DNA from: Pyrocephalus nanus
Taxonomy: Eukaryota; Chordata; Aves; Passeriformes; Tyrannidae
NCBI GenBank assembly: GCA_038380795.1
Contig: CM076268.1
Location: 16,992,001-17,056,000 of the forward strand
DNA: 64,000 bases
Reading direction: 5' to 3'
A program made the translations under genes and the position numbers. The notes beneath the pieces were generated by a model. That model saw only the letters and a list, made by a program, of their open reading frames with translations. It made no database searches and had not been told where the DNA came from. Of the stretch, positions 56,601-64,000 are shown in pieces. Position 1 is the stretch's first letter; every line of letters begins with the position of its first letter.

Positions 56601-58715
56601 CATCGATTCCAGAGTCCTCAACAGTATTAAATGGAGAATTGGTATCTTTCTGTAAGTTAGATAATACATGAAATATTTTGTTTTTTAAATATTTCAAAGA
56701 TTTTATCTATCCTTGAAAAATATAATTCTAACAGCAAGTTTAAGAAAACATATATAACTATTTTCCTTATCAAAACAAAAGAATACAGGTTTCTTTAATT
56801 AATATGCGAAAGATGAAGCAAAACAACAATAATCCTACACATTGGCAATATTAAGGTAATTCCATTACCTTGCCATTCTTTTTAAAAATGTAAGAGGGCT
56901 TCAAATAATGAATTACACTGAGCTTTCATCTTTTATTTTTGTTGCTGATCCATCCTCAGACAAAAGCAATGACCTTTTAAGCATTCAATATTTGTAAAGT
57001 AATTAGAAGTCACAGGTTATTTTGTCTAGGTTCAGGCCCTGTTGTTCATATGACATATCACAAGCACAGTTTGCTCTATAATAGGCAGGAAATAATAACT
57101 TAGCATGAATTAAGAAACACAAATATAGCTATTTCCCAAGAAAAACCAAGCATGCCATCATAACACACAAACAGCTCCACTGGATCCCATATCACACCCT
57201 TTTTTAGTGACAGAGAATTTGTGTTTTCAGATTTGCCTGGGCTTCCACATTAGTTTGGATCTTTTAAAACTGTAATTTGTGCAAAAAGTATCCACACAGT
57301 CACAGTGTCACAAAACAAACTATGTACTGGAATTTTAAAGCTCCACATAAACTTGAAATATAGTTGCTTAAACTGGAATCAATGAAGAAATGCAATAACA
57401 GGTTGTCTAACAAAGGCTGGTGAGATCATGACAAAATGATTGTAGTAGCCTTGAGTAACTGGTTGCAAGCCTTTAACTGATATTTTTGTAAACATTTTGA
57501 AGATGCAAAGCACTGTAATTATTAAATAGTATTATGAATTATTTTCTACCTTAAATGCAGCATTTATCTCCAGGAAAGAATCAAACGTTGTAGAATAAAA
57601 ATAATGTACAGCTTTCCAATCTCCTGATGCCTTAGACTTTTCCACATCATCCCTAGAAAGAATACATTAAAATACTGGTAATATAAGGGTTTCATCTTGC
57701 CAGCCAGTTAAGACTCTAGAATATACTGTAACTCTAAGCTTTTCTCACTAAGCACACTTAGAAGACAGACAGCTATAATATCAGTATCTTTCTAACATCT
57801 TCCTTGTCATTTAAAGATCATGGTATTATAAGAGAACAAAAGCATAGTTTGTGTTTGATACACCTGAGCAATGTCTTTTATTCAAAATGTTAATTCACAA
57901 TGTCACAGTTCAGTATGTTAAGACAAATAATTAGCAGAACAGCATTATGCTGAAGCTACACTAACATGAGATAAAATTTCTCACACTAATGTGTTTAAGT
58001 ATAAGAGCTCCTAAACCAGTCAAATTCATTACCCTTTCTACAAAATTTTATTTCTCTTCAAACAAAACAATCTTCAGCACACGACAAGGTGGTCACTGGT
58101 GACAGCCCACATGGCTTCACTACAGGCAAATCGTGCTTGACAAATGTGGTGGCCTTCTACAATAGGGTTACAGTGGTGGTGGATGATGGAAGTATGACTG
58201 ATATCTACGTGGACTTGTTCAAGGCCTTCCCCTGGAAGCCCCTTCCTCTTGCTTTGCAGCAGACTGTGCAAGAAAGTCTCAGCATGGGGAAAGCAAAACC
58301 CAGCTCAGTGTAGAGAGCAGCTGCCAGATTCAACAGAGAAGGAATTAGTCATTCCTGGTGGATGTCAGTCATAGGAGAGGGGCAATGGACGGGTACTAGG
58401 GGCTCACAAGAGAGGAGTTATCAATCCCACCATCACAACCAAACTCTTGTCAGTCCTACTCAACTGCTTCCTTATCTGAAACTAACACAATCAAATGTAT
58501 GAAGGTCAAAATGAAAAAAAGCCCAAAGACAGAAAGAAAGAAAGCACATAATTTTAAGAACACCAGTACAACTTACTGAAAATCTTTCACAGTTTTGGTT
58601 CGGGTGGGAAGGGAAGGTTCAGGAGGAAACGGTGCTTTCAGTTCTTGGGGTAATGTATCTATAGACATGCGCTGCTTCTGCCGTACGTCGAGGCAAATAG
58701 GTGGTAGGTCTCGCA
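35571..58715 (-). CDS. HECTD2: HECTD2, HECT-domain E3 ubiquitin ligase (19 exons, N-terminus outside window)
   Basis: HECT ligases take ubiquitin from an E2 onto a cysteine in the C-lobe and pass it to a substrate lysine. The 19 exons listed separately total 2063 bp, or 686 codons plus stop after two bases that complete a split valine codon. Every junction is GT-AG and phase-compatible. Landmarks in order are: a proline-rich stretch (LPPICLDVRQKQR); a helical middle region (STYVIYAHLLRQI, FISLRLFPAKPEEFPP); the HECT N-lobe (VTFVGEAGLDMGGLTKEWF, GLAVYNSITLDIRFPPCCYK); and the C-lobe with VAHTCFNQL, ending in GFGLE. The catalytic Cys is 33rd from the end. Recalled human HECTD2 is 776 residues, so about 90 N-terminal residues are missing here. 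Identification rests on recalled similarity over the full length. No frameshift or premature stop is seen, so the gene looks intact. Confidence 0.96.
37891..38034 (-). CDS. HECTD2: HECTD2 exon (HECT C-lobe)
   Basis: This 144-bp exon has acceptor TGAGCATAG and donor GTAAGTAGT. It encodes (R)YFWDVVLGFSLDLQKKLLHF, then ATGSDRVPVGGMADLNFKIS, then KSETSTN and TG of a tryptophan. The FW-x-V and FxTGS-x-R-x-PxGG motifs mark the start of the HECT C-lobe. Confidence 0.95.
38651..38766 (-). CDS. HECTD2: HECTD2 exon
   Basis: This 116-bp exon has acceptor TTTCTGGCAG and donor GTAGGCTTG. It encodes LLRPEEVEILVCGSPELDMS, then ALQRSTQYEGYQKTDPTI and two bases of arginine. The PEE-x-E-x-L-x-CG motif precedes the hinge between the two HECT lobes. 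Confidence 0.95.
39953..40059 (-). CDS. HECTD2: HECTD2 exon
   Basis: This 107-bp exon has acceptor TTTTTTAG and donor GTAAGAAT. It encodes (E)YVQLYVDFLLNKSIYKQFA, then AFYYGFHSVCASYALL. The EYV-x-L-x-x-x-x-L pattern and the GF motif are standard HECT features. Confidence 0.95.
40308..40395 (-). CDS. HECTD2: HECTD2 exon
   Basis: This 88-bp exon has acceptor TTCTCTAG and donor GTACCTCAA. It encodes VFQEEFGVIKSYNLKPNGDK, then IAVTNQNRK and one base of glutamate. This is the part of the N-lobe just before the E2-binding subdomain ends (LKPxGxxxxVTxxN in the family). Confidence 0.94.
41295..41369 (-). CDS. HECTD2: HECTD2 exon
   Basis: This 75-bp exon is 25 codons, phase 0 at both ends, with acceptor ATATTGTAG and a non-consensus but valid GT donor, GTCATTAA. 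It encodes ELAHGLNELLSYEGNVEEDF, then YSTFQ. The NVEEDFYSTFQ stretch matches the HECT N-lobe of HECTD2. Confidence 0.94.
41813..41971 (-). CDS. HECTD2: HECTD2 exon (HECT N-lobe, E2-binding side)
   Basis: This exon is 159 bp, 53 codons, phase 0 at both ends. It encodes LMGLAVYNSITLDIRFPPCC, then YKKLLSPPIVPCDHN and GICDVTLDDLFQIMP. The GLAxYN motif followed by a P-x-x-x-YK block is typical of HECT N-lobes. The acceptor is TATATAG with a poor pyrimidine tract, but the protein match and phase leave little doubt. The donor is GTAAGTATT. Confidence 0.95.
42513..42601 (-). CDS. HECTD2: HECTD2 exon
   Basis: This 89-bp exon has acceptor GTTCTGCAG and a weaker donor, GTATCC. It encodes (G)MFTYHKDSHCHWFSSFKCDN, then YSEFRLVGA. 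It sits at one end of a GC-rich island within otherwise AT-rich introns. The final alanine differs from the isoleucine I recall in human. Confidence 0.94.
42602..45478 (-). other. HECTD2: Largest HECTD2 intron between exons in the window (2.9 kb)
   Basis: Bounded by donor GTGAGTCC and acceptor TTCTGCAG. The 3'-most 350 bases in gene sense (42602-42950) are GC-richer with several CpGs. The rest is AT-rich unique sequence. No repeat family or nested gene was recognised. Confidence 0.8.
45479..45611 (-). CDS. HECTD2: HECTD2 exon (HECT N-lobe core)
   Basis: This 133-bp exon has acceptor GCAATAG and donor GTGAGTCC. It encodes LARKKADLKKKLKVTFVGEA, then GLDMGGLTKEWFLLLIRQIF, then HPDY and one base of glycine. 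The V-F-x-GE-x-G-x-D-x-GG-x-x-x-EWF pattern is a HECT-family signature of the N-lobe. Confidence 0.96.
47451..47558 (-). CDS. HECTD2: HECTD2 exon (start of HECT domain)
   Basis: This 108-bp exon is exactly 36 codons, phase 0 to phase 0, with acceptor CAAATAG and donor GTAACAAAA. It encodes QSLVDKVSRRQKPDMNMLFL, then NVKVRRTHLVSDSLDE. It holds the first strands and helix of the HECT N-lobe. Confidence 0.94.
48453..48549 (-). CDS. HECTD2: HECTD2 exon
   Basis: This 97-bp exon has acceptor CTTGTTTTTAG and donor GTAAGTCAC. It completes an arginine and encodes FSFCQYPFIISIAAKKVIIQ, then RDSEQQMISIAR. This leads into the HECT domain. It ends in phase 0. Confidence 0.94.
50587..50656 (+). repeat. 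(TA)n-rich low-complexity stretch
   Basis: This stretch of alternating TA and ATAC sequence about 65 bases downstream (gene sense) of a HECTD2 donor site includes two TATATATA runs. It is self-complementary and could form hairpins, but it is typical simple sequence. Confidence 0.85.
50719..50842 (-). CDS. HECTD2: HECTD2 exon
   Basis: This 124-bp exon has acceptor TTTCTTTGTAG and donor GTAAGAGG. It encodes (N)AANSLISPPIISYTDFYN, then STLDHIDLMEEYHNWQCYGN, then SH and AG of an arginine codon. It matches the STLDHIDLMEEYHTWQ segment of HECTD2. Confidence 0.94.
52338..52486 (-). CDS. HECTD2: HECTD2 exon
   Basis: This 149-bp exon has acceptor TCTGTTTTAG and donor GTAGGTATT. It starts with the G completing a lysine and encodes ISQRRFKQVVDRLLQFISLR, then LFPAKPEEFPP and KCSWWIPSATKVLALF. 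The final A is the first base of an asparagine finished by the next exon. Choosing the donor one base later would create a stop codon in the next exon, so GTAGGT is the right site. Confidence 0.94.
53771..53880 (-). CDS. HECTD2: HECTD2 exon
   Basis: This 110-bp exon has acceptor CTTTTTCAG. It encodes NPQFSNTSTYVIYAHLLRQI, then EADHHFLVHWSK and two bases of another lysine codon. The donor lies in a poly-A stretch (exon ends AAAAA, intron starts GTAAAAAAAA), so the exact boundary is set by the phase of the next exon. The serine in HWSKK replaces what I recall as phenylalanine in human. Confidence 0.93.
54991..55036 (-). CDS. HECTD2: HECTD2 short exon (46 bp)
   Basis: At 46 bp this is the shortest exon seen. 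It has acceptor TTCACAG and donor GTAAGAAA. Its first G completes a glycine codon, followed by PRTKDDLRAYCILLQ, and it ends in phase 0. The match to human PRTKDDLRAYFILLQ and the fit of both phases support it despite its size. Confidence 0.92.
56061..56125 (-). CDS. HECTD2: HECTD2 exon
   Basis: This 65-bp exon has acceptor TTTTTCCATAG and donor GTAATTATT. It encodes PQDVQKSVLKGIINGLLQEW, then T and the first two bases of a glycine codon. It corresponds to PQDIQKTVLKGIINSLLREW in the recalled human protein. Confidence 0.93.
56560..56649 (-). CDS. HECTD2: HECTD2 exon
   Basis: This exon is 90 bp, exactly 30 codons, phase 0 at both ends, with acceptor CTTACAG and donor GTAAGTAG. It encodes KDTNSPFNTVEDSGID and then FVDVVYDALLNT. 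Because it is symmetric, skipping it would keep the reading frame, so an in-frame splice variant is possible in principle. Confidence 0.93.
57550..57652 (-). CDS. HECTD2: HECTD2 exon
   Basis: This 103-bp exon runs from acceptor TTTCTAG to donor GTAGAAAAT. Its first G completes the glutamine split from the previous exon. It reads DDVEKSKASGDWKAVHYFY, then DSFLEINAAFK, matching the start of the HECTD2 helical region (DVEKVKSSGDWKAVHDFY in the human protein as recalled). It ends in phase 0. Confidence 0.93.
58085..58240 (+). mobile_element. CR1 LINE ORF2 reverse-transcriptase fragment (remnant)
   Basis: The plus-strand translation contains HGFTTGKSCLTNVVAFYN and then a diverged DIYVDLFKAF. These correspond to the CR1 reverse-transcriptase block HGFTKGKSCLTNL and the D-x-x-KAFD motif region. 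The segment is short, has lost the flanking ORF2 sequence and cannot be functional. It lies in a HECTD2 intron, antisense to the gene. Confidence 0.8.
58577..58715 (-). CDS. HECTD2: HECTD2 exon (first in window; probably exon 3 of the full gene)
   Basis: This 139-bp exon starts with two bases completing a valine codon (acceptor TTTTTTTAG) and ends after CA of a glutamine codon (donor GTAAGTTG). It encodes the proline-rich linker VRDLPPICLDVRQKQRMSMD, then KAPFPPEP, then TKTVKDFQ. This part of the protein is probably disordered and precedes the folded helical region. It contains several CpGs, unlike the surrounding intron. Confidence 0.93.
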
Positions 58716-58797
58716 CTAAAAAAAGGTAAAGAAGAATAAACACAATGGAATTGTATCCATAAATATTTAGTTAGTAAAATGCAGATATACAGGAACT

Positions 58798-58817
58798 AAA
58801 AAAAAAAAAAAAAAAAA
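58798..58817 (+). repeat. Poly-A run (20 A)
   Basis: This is a 20-base A homopolymer about 80 bases upstream (gene sense) of the first HECTD2 exon in view. On the transcript it reads as a T tract in the intron. Confidence 0.95.
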
Positions 58818-59319
58818 GAAAAATCAGTGTTTGATCCTACATCTTTAAACAATGATTTTTCTTACCATTTGCACGTCCCAGACATGACGGAAACTTTGAC
58901 TAATTGAAAGAAATAGCACTGTTACCCCCACTGTATTTACAATATAGATTTTAAATATTATAATTTATGAACTGCAACAATGGTGTTTCCCACAGCTATG
59001 AAAAATCTCAAGCAGAACCACACCGAAGTCCAACTGTCATAAAAGGACAAGACTTCAGTCCATTTTACTACACTGTGACATATAATTTTATCTAGAGCTG
59101 ACTGTGGATCATCTACTGCCTCCTTAAAGAATCCCTCCAATAAATTAAATGGGAAAGGCAAAATTTTTTGTCTGTTACAGAGAATTAGTGAAACAATAGC
59201 ATCTTTGACCATTTCTTCTCAGTAAATTTGGATGCCTATTCTAGTACAGCCATCAGTGCTTTATCAAGGTCTTTCTATTCTACTCCTTACTTTCTATTTG
59301 ATCTGAGAACATGGTATCA

Positions 59320-60309
59320 GGTTAGTGTGGCAAGACTCACAGTGCAGCTGCTGTTAGAGGAGAGATTAGGCTGCTTCTATGTCAGACATAATCAGTTCCA
59401 AAACATACCCACTGTGGGCCAGATGTGGCCCATCATTGACACTGGTAGCACCTCTCTGATAATATATTAAAGAAAGGGTAAAAAACACTGCACAGGAGCT
59501 GAGAGAGAAGAGGGATTTAAAAAAACAAACAAACAAACAAACAAAAAAAAAAATTAAAGAGAGGGAGAGAAACTCCCCTGCAGACACGCAGATGAGTGGA
59601 AAAGGAGAAGGAGCTCCAGGGTCTGGTGCAGAGATCCCCCAGCAGCCAGTGGAGAAGACAGTGAAGCAGGTTATCCCTCTGCAACACCACGCTGGAGCAG
59701 AGATCCCCCTGCAGCCCACGGAGAGCCCAAGCCTGAGCAGCTGCTGGCAGGAACTGTGACCCATTGGGGACCCACACTGGAACACTCCATTCCTAACGGA
59801 CTGTATCCTGTGGAAAGGGCCCTCTTTTGGGCAGTTCTTCCAAGAACTGTGACTCATGGAAAGGATACATGTTGGAGAAGTCTGTGAAAGACTGCGTCCT
59901 ATGGGAGAGCCCCTGTGCTGGAGCAGGGTGAGGAGGAAAGAGTAGCAGAGTTCAAGTTTTATGAGCTGACTGTAATCCCCATTCCTCACTCATCTGTGCC
60001 ACTTGGAGGAAAGAAGGCAGTAGAGTGAGGAAAAAAGGAGGGAAGCTGAGACTGGGAACAATGGAATATGGTTAGTCAGGGCAGGGGAAGGTGTTTTGAG
60101 TTTTGATTTTGTTTTGTTTAACTGGCAGTAAATTAATATCTTCAAATCTGCTCTGCTTATGACAGTAATTGGAAAGTGGATTCCCTGTCTTTATCTCAAC
60201 CCATGAGCTCTTTTATCTTATTTTCTCCCCACGTCCTGTTGAGGAGGGGGAGCAGTAGAGCAGCTCAGCGTGTGTCTGGCAGCCAGCCAAGGTAAACCCA
60301 CCCAAAACA
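59320..60309 (+). mobile_element. ERVL-type endogenous retrovirus LTR, apparently solo
   Basis: This resembles a widespread neoavian ERVL-class LTR. It contains repeated units of the form GCAGAGATCCCCCTGCAGCC and GACCCACACTGGAACACTCC, a TATA-like ATATATTAAAG at about 59463, and a 3' end with CAGCCAGCCAAGGTAAACCC. The expected poly(A) hexamer near 60130 reads AGTAAATTAA. No gag, pol or env coding sequence and no second LTR is visible, so it is most likely a solo LTR left by recombination. The 5' edge is approximate, and target-site duplications were not found. The 207-codon minus-strand ORF inside it is an accident of this sequence. Confidence 0.82.
59514..59553 (+). repeat. (CAAA)n microsatellite inside the LTR
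   Basis: About five CAAA units sit between A-rich flanks within the ERVL-type LTR. This probably arose after insertion from an A-rich part of the element. Confidence 0.9.
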
Positions 60310-62357
60310 TGAAAAAAATTTTCCAGTGCATTTCCAATACTCATTTTATGACAAATATCCTCAAAGTGCTTTTTTAATCTGATTTATAATGCACATTTAT
60401 ATGAATTGTGACATGTGTTTGGGATAAAAGACACTACATAAAATAAAAATGTCCTCAAAAGTCAAACATATTTAACAAAAATCCTCTATGAAGGATCCTT
60501 ATGTCTAAGAGCTCTCTAAGAGCTCTTAAGCCTTTTTCAAGAGCTGTTTTTTAAAAAAATTAACTAAACATCTAAGTATATCACTACTCTCTCCCTACTC
60601 CATTTATCACAGCAGGGAAACAGATGTTAACAAAATCCCAACATCCCAAAAACTGACTCTTTTCACTCATGCTTATGACACAGAAATTGTCATTGCAACT
60701 TGACTCAGCCACCATTCATGAGGTAACACATCAGAACTGTCCTCAATCCCCTGAGTGTGGCATCAGCTACAGATACGGAACCTTGTCCATTCTCACAACT
60801 GGAATTTAAAGCTATTTGAAGAGAAAAGTAGTAACTCTGAAAAAACAGCATGGACAAACTTACTAAAATAATTCAAGCCAAGGTGCCCAACAATCCTGCC
60901 ATGCAAGTGCTCTGTTATCGTGCATCATTTTCTGAAAGCAAGATGGACTGACTTCAAAGAAACTAAGACTTTGCCTTATTTTTATATTCTGAGAATAACA
61001 AGCCATTTTCATTTACCTCATTCTCTTCTCAATTTTAAATGGATTTTAAAATTGAGTTATAACCTGTTGAATTATAATCATCTGAATACAATGAAATGAG
61101 GAAAATATTCTTTTCAAATCTGCTGACAGAAGCTGTTTCTCATTTCAGCAAACTGAGGCTGCAGGTGCTAAGCTGCATCCTGCCAGCCATGCAATTTTCT
61201 TTGAAATATGTGCAGTTTAATTTAGATATGCTAAAATTGATTTTTAATAATATGTTTAACAAATAGGGTCAACTTCAGTATGTTTTGTCATCATTCAAGT
61301 TTATTTGTAAATAGATTTATTTGCTCGTTTGCCAGTCAAGAGTACTAATTAAAATCTGTCATGAGTTGCATCGAGGAGAAACTTGAAACTTTACTTATTT
61401 AGTTGATAAGCAGTAATAACACAATATTACAAGAAAAAACCAATCATTTCTGGCTTCTTGCCCAGTTACACCAAGTAAAAAGATTCAGCAATGCATGGCT
61501 GATTAAGGAATGATCAAAAACTCTGGGGAAGAAAATCTCATTGATACAAGGCAGAATTGAGTAGTAGAGGGAAGCTCCCAATAAATTATTTTAGAACAGC
61601 AGTTATTTTCATGGTGACCAATACAGCTGCTGGCAGATAGAAATTTTGAGGTAGTTTAAGGAAACAAAACTTACTTGTATTTGTAACATTAGAAAAGAAC
61701 TATATCAATCTATTTAATATATAAATTTCATCCCACACCATTGTTACATTAGAAGACCTGTTATATACGGCAGCTATGGAGCAAACATCTCCCTAGCTTT
61801 CATGCTCATTTACCAGCATTACCTCTTCCATACTTTTGTTTTCAGTGAAACTACCATCCTTTAACTCAAGACTAAAGAATTACCAGTATATGCCCCTATA
61901 TATACATATCTACATGTGCTCAGAGAGATAGCACATGTAAAGATACAAATATAGACAGATATATATAAAAACAAATATATCCCAAAACACCAACCATTAT
62001 TCCTGATTGCCAGAGCAAGAGCAGCATTTTTAACTGAGACATTTGTTTCACTTGTTACTTATTCCATACAATACTGCCTTAAAATATTCACCTTGCACTA
62101 CTGCTAAAAATAATCTGGTTTTCTATAGGCAAGTTACTCTGAAACTACCAGAATATCTGCTCAATTTTACACACTGAGCTGTATTTCAAGAATATATCCT
62201 TGACTATAATAAATAGTACCATGCATTAGTGTGTGGTGAAAATCAACAACTAAGTACTTATGAGGCAATAATTACAACTGGGACAGTATTATGTGCAGCA
62301 AAACTGAGGGCATTTCAAAAGAAAGATGTTCAGAGTTTACCATTCTTGCCAGGTATC

Positions 62358-62379
62358 AAAAAAAAAAAAAAAAAAAAAA
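62358..62379 (+). repeat. Poly-A run (22 A)
   Basis: This is a 22-base A homopolymer in the upstream HECTD2 intron, with no recognisable retro-element before it. Confidence 0.95.
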
Positions 62380-64000
62380 GGCAGGAGGGCAGGGGAAGAA
62401 CATATTTCTTCTGTTTAGTGAAATGAATTCTGCAAGAGGGTACTGTATTTTTCACATTGCTTGACCCAATATTAATTTTACTTTGTCCTAAATTTTCTTA
62501 AGCATCAGACTTTAATACTGTAACCTAAGATTGTACTAAGTAACCATTCAGACAGAAGCTGGACAGGAAACAAGACTTAAATAATGAAAGACAGCAGCTT
62601 GGAGTCTGAATCAACTGCATTCATGTTTCTGGTAGAGAGGCTAGCAGCTGAGTAGTTAATATTGATAGGAAGTCACTTTTAGTTTCTGAGGAATATAATA
62701 TCTGAGAAAGGCAAAATGTTTTATTTCTCTGAGGACTTTTAGATTGCAACAATAGTTCAATTGCTTCTTTGCAATTCACATGTGGCGAGTTCTTTAAAAT
62801 ACAGAGGTGAGAACAATGGCCACCTGAAGGTCATCTTCCAGCTTTGTTACACCACTTTGTAAGAATCAGCAGAGCTCTGACCCGCTTTGCAGCATCTTCT
62901 TTTTGCCTTACCCCACATATTGCCCTCAAGAACACTGCTTTGAGCTCAACTCTGATATGGTTTCCAGCAGTGGGACAATTCTTTTCTGGCCATCTCCAGC
63001 CACTGTGGTTTCCTCTGTGTAGTACAAAGTGACTTGAGCAAAGCACAGAATCCTGTCTGAGACATCATTCAAACAAAATTGCCTTTTGTGTTTCAGTGAT
63101 TGCCCTCCTTTTGGAAGTAGAAAGCACCTCTTTAATCCATAACAAAAATTGATTAAAAAAAAAAAAAAGTCTTGCACGACTTCTAGTTTTTCAGTATAAA
63201 TAGAACAGATACAAAGATTCTTTTAGTAAGGATCCATTGCTGCAAGTTATAAGCCACCTTTTCTGCACAACTGTGAAGCTGACAATACCTGTCAATAGTT
63301 TTGTTTAAACTCACACTGCTGAGATAGATCTCTTAATGCAGTCTCTTTTTTTCTAGCCTCAAATTCACTGAGTGCTATAATGACTTAGCCAACCACACCA
63401 CAATAAGGCTGAAAGGGACTTGCTCAGAGACAAAATCAACACAAACCTGATAAATATTTGTACAGCCTCTTCATAAAAGTCCCAAATTACTGAAATTTCA
63501 TATCCTAGCGCAAAAAACTAATATAAATCCCAGGTCTAACCACAACATCATCTCATTTAGGCTTTATGATTCTAGCCTACCAAACTGAATACAGAGCTCC
63601 ACTTTATCTTTTAATCAGTTATTGTTTTACCTCATACTACAACAACTTTCCTTCTTGCCTTTAAAGCGCTTTAGAACTTATCAATCTTTGCCTCTGCATT
63701 TTGTGTCAGCACTAGCCTTCATCTTCACTGAAAAACACCATCTCTCAGCAACTGTCTCCCTTAAAAACCTAATCCCAGCCTCATCCCTGACATCCTTCAG
63801 ATGGCAACTGAAAAATTTTCTCCAAAATTCTGACACAATTTCTAGAGACACTGCCTGACTGCAGTTAGACAAAGAGTATATGCAGATAGACTACTGAATC
63901 AGCAACTTTCTTTAACTTAAGACAATTATTTCATCCTCCATGTCTATTTGTTTTTTTCTTCTCCAACCTGTCCCTAGGACACAACATCTACTGAGGACGG

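Larger units (their letters stand above)
58716..64000 (-). other. HECTD2: 5'-most HECTD2 intron in view (incomplete)
   Basis: The intron upstream (gene sense) of the first visible exon continues past the window edge. It holds the ERVL-type LTR at 59.3-60.3 kb and poly-A runs. I searched it by eye for the upstream HECTD2 exons (the segment before VRDLPPICLD) and found none. Confidence 0.75.

Noticed and set aside
58089..58313. 74-codon plus-strand ORF taken as a possible gene
   Set aside because: Its first half is a CR1 reverse-transcriptase remnant and the second half is unrelated. It is listed as a mobile-element fragment instead.
59366..59989. 207-codon minus-strand ORF, the longest in the window
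   Set aside because: It is the antisense of the ERVL-type LTR. The translation is low-complexity (leucine, serine, cysteine, phenylalanine runs) and its open frame comes from the GC-rich repeat units.
63622..63858. 78-codon ORF with SFRWQLKNFL, similar to the end of some LINE polymerases (SFKSxLKTHLF)
   Set aside because: The resemblance covers about ten residues only, and no upstream reverse-transcriptase motifs are visible. This is too weak to call a LINE fragment.
1..64000. CRISPR arrays, rRNA, tRNA genes, bacterial operons or plasmid features
   Set aside because: No regularly spaced repeats, no recognisable tRNA or rRNA sequence, and no prokaryotic gene layout were seen. The window is vertebrate nuclear DNA.

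Overview
The window looks like nuclear DNA from a bird, probably a neoavian. It is AT-rich and intron-rich. It carries several CR1 LINE tails whose 3' ends read like the avian consensus, and one copy of an ERVL-type LTR of the kind common in neoavian genomes. I see no bacterial, plasmid or viral gene organisation. The species cannot be fixed from this sequence alone.

The only protein-coding gene I can support is on the minus strand between about 35.57 and 58.72 kb. It is HECTD2, a HECT-family E3 ubiquitin ligase. I could place 19 consecutive coding exons. All use GT-AG splice sites, their phases join without a break, and together they encode the C-terminal ~686 residues of a protein of about 776 residues. 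The stop codon, the final GFGLE motif and the catalytic cysteine are all present. The first ~90 residues, probably two exons, were not found and should lie beyond position 64000.

Region by region: 1-33 kb is downstream intergenic DNA without a recognisable gene. It holds CR1 fragments near 7.1, 11.2, 11.7, 25.6 and 32.7 kb, homopolymer runs, a GC-rich patch near 19.5 kb, and two pairs of diverged local repeats that I could not assign to a known family. About 33.2-35.57 kb is AT-rich and is the likely HECTD2 3' UTR or flank. 35.57-58.72 kb holds the HECTD2 exons, with introns from about 0.7 to 2.9 kb. 58.72-64 kb is the 5'-most intron in view, with a roughly 1-kb LTR. A CR1 reverse-transcriptase fragment lies just inside the gene at 58.1 kb. 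Both intronic retroelements with clear identity are antisense to HECTD2.

I found no convincing new biological system. The items most worth a second look are the unassigned local repeat pairs, a TATA-plus-Kozak arrangement at 9.97-10.03 kb, and a splice-acceptor-preceded open segment at 34.3 kb.
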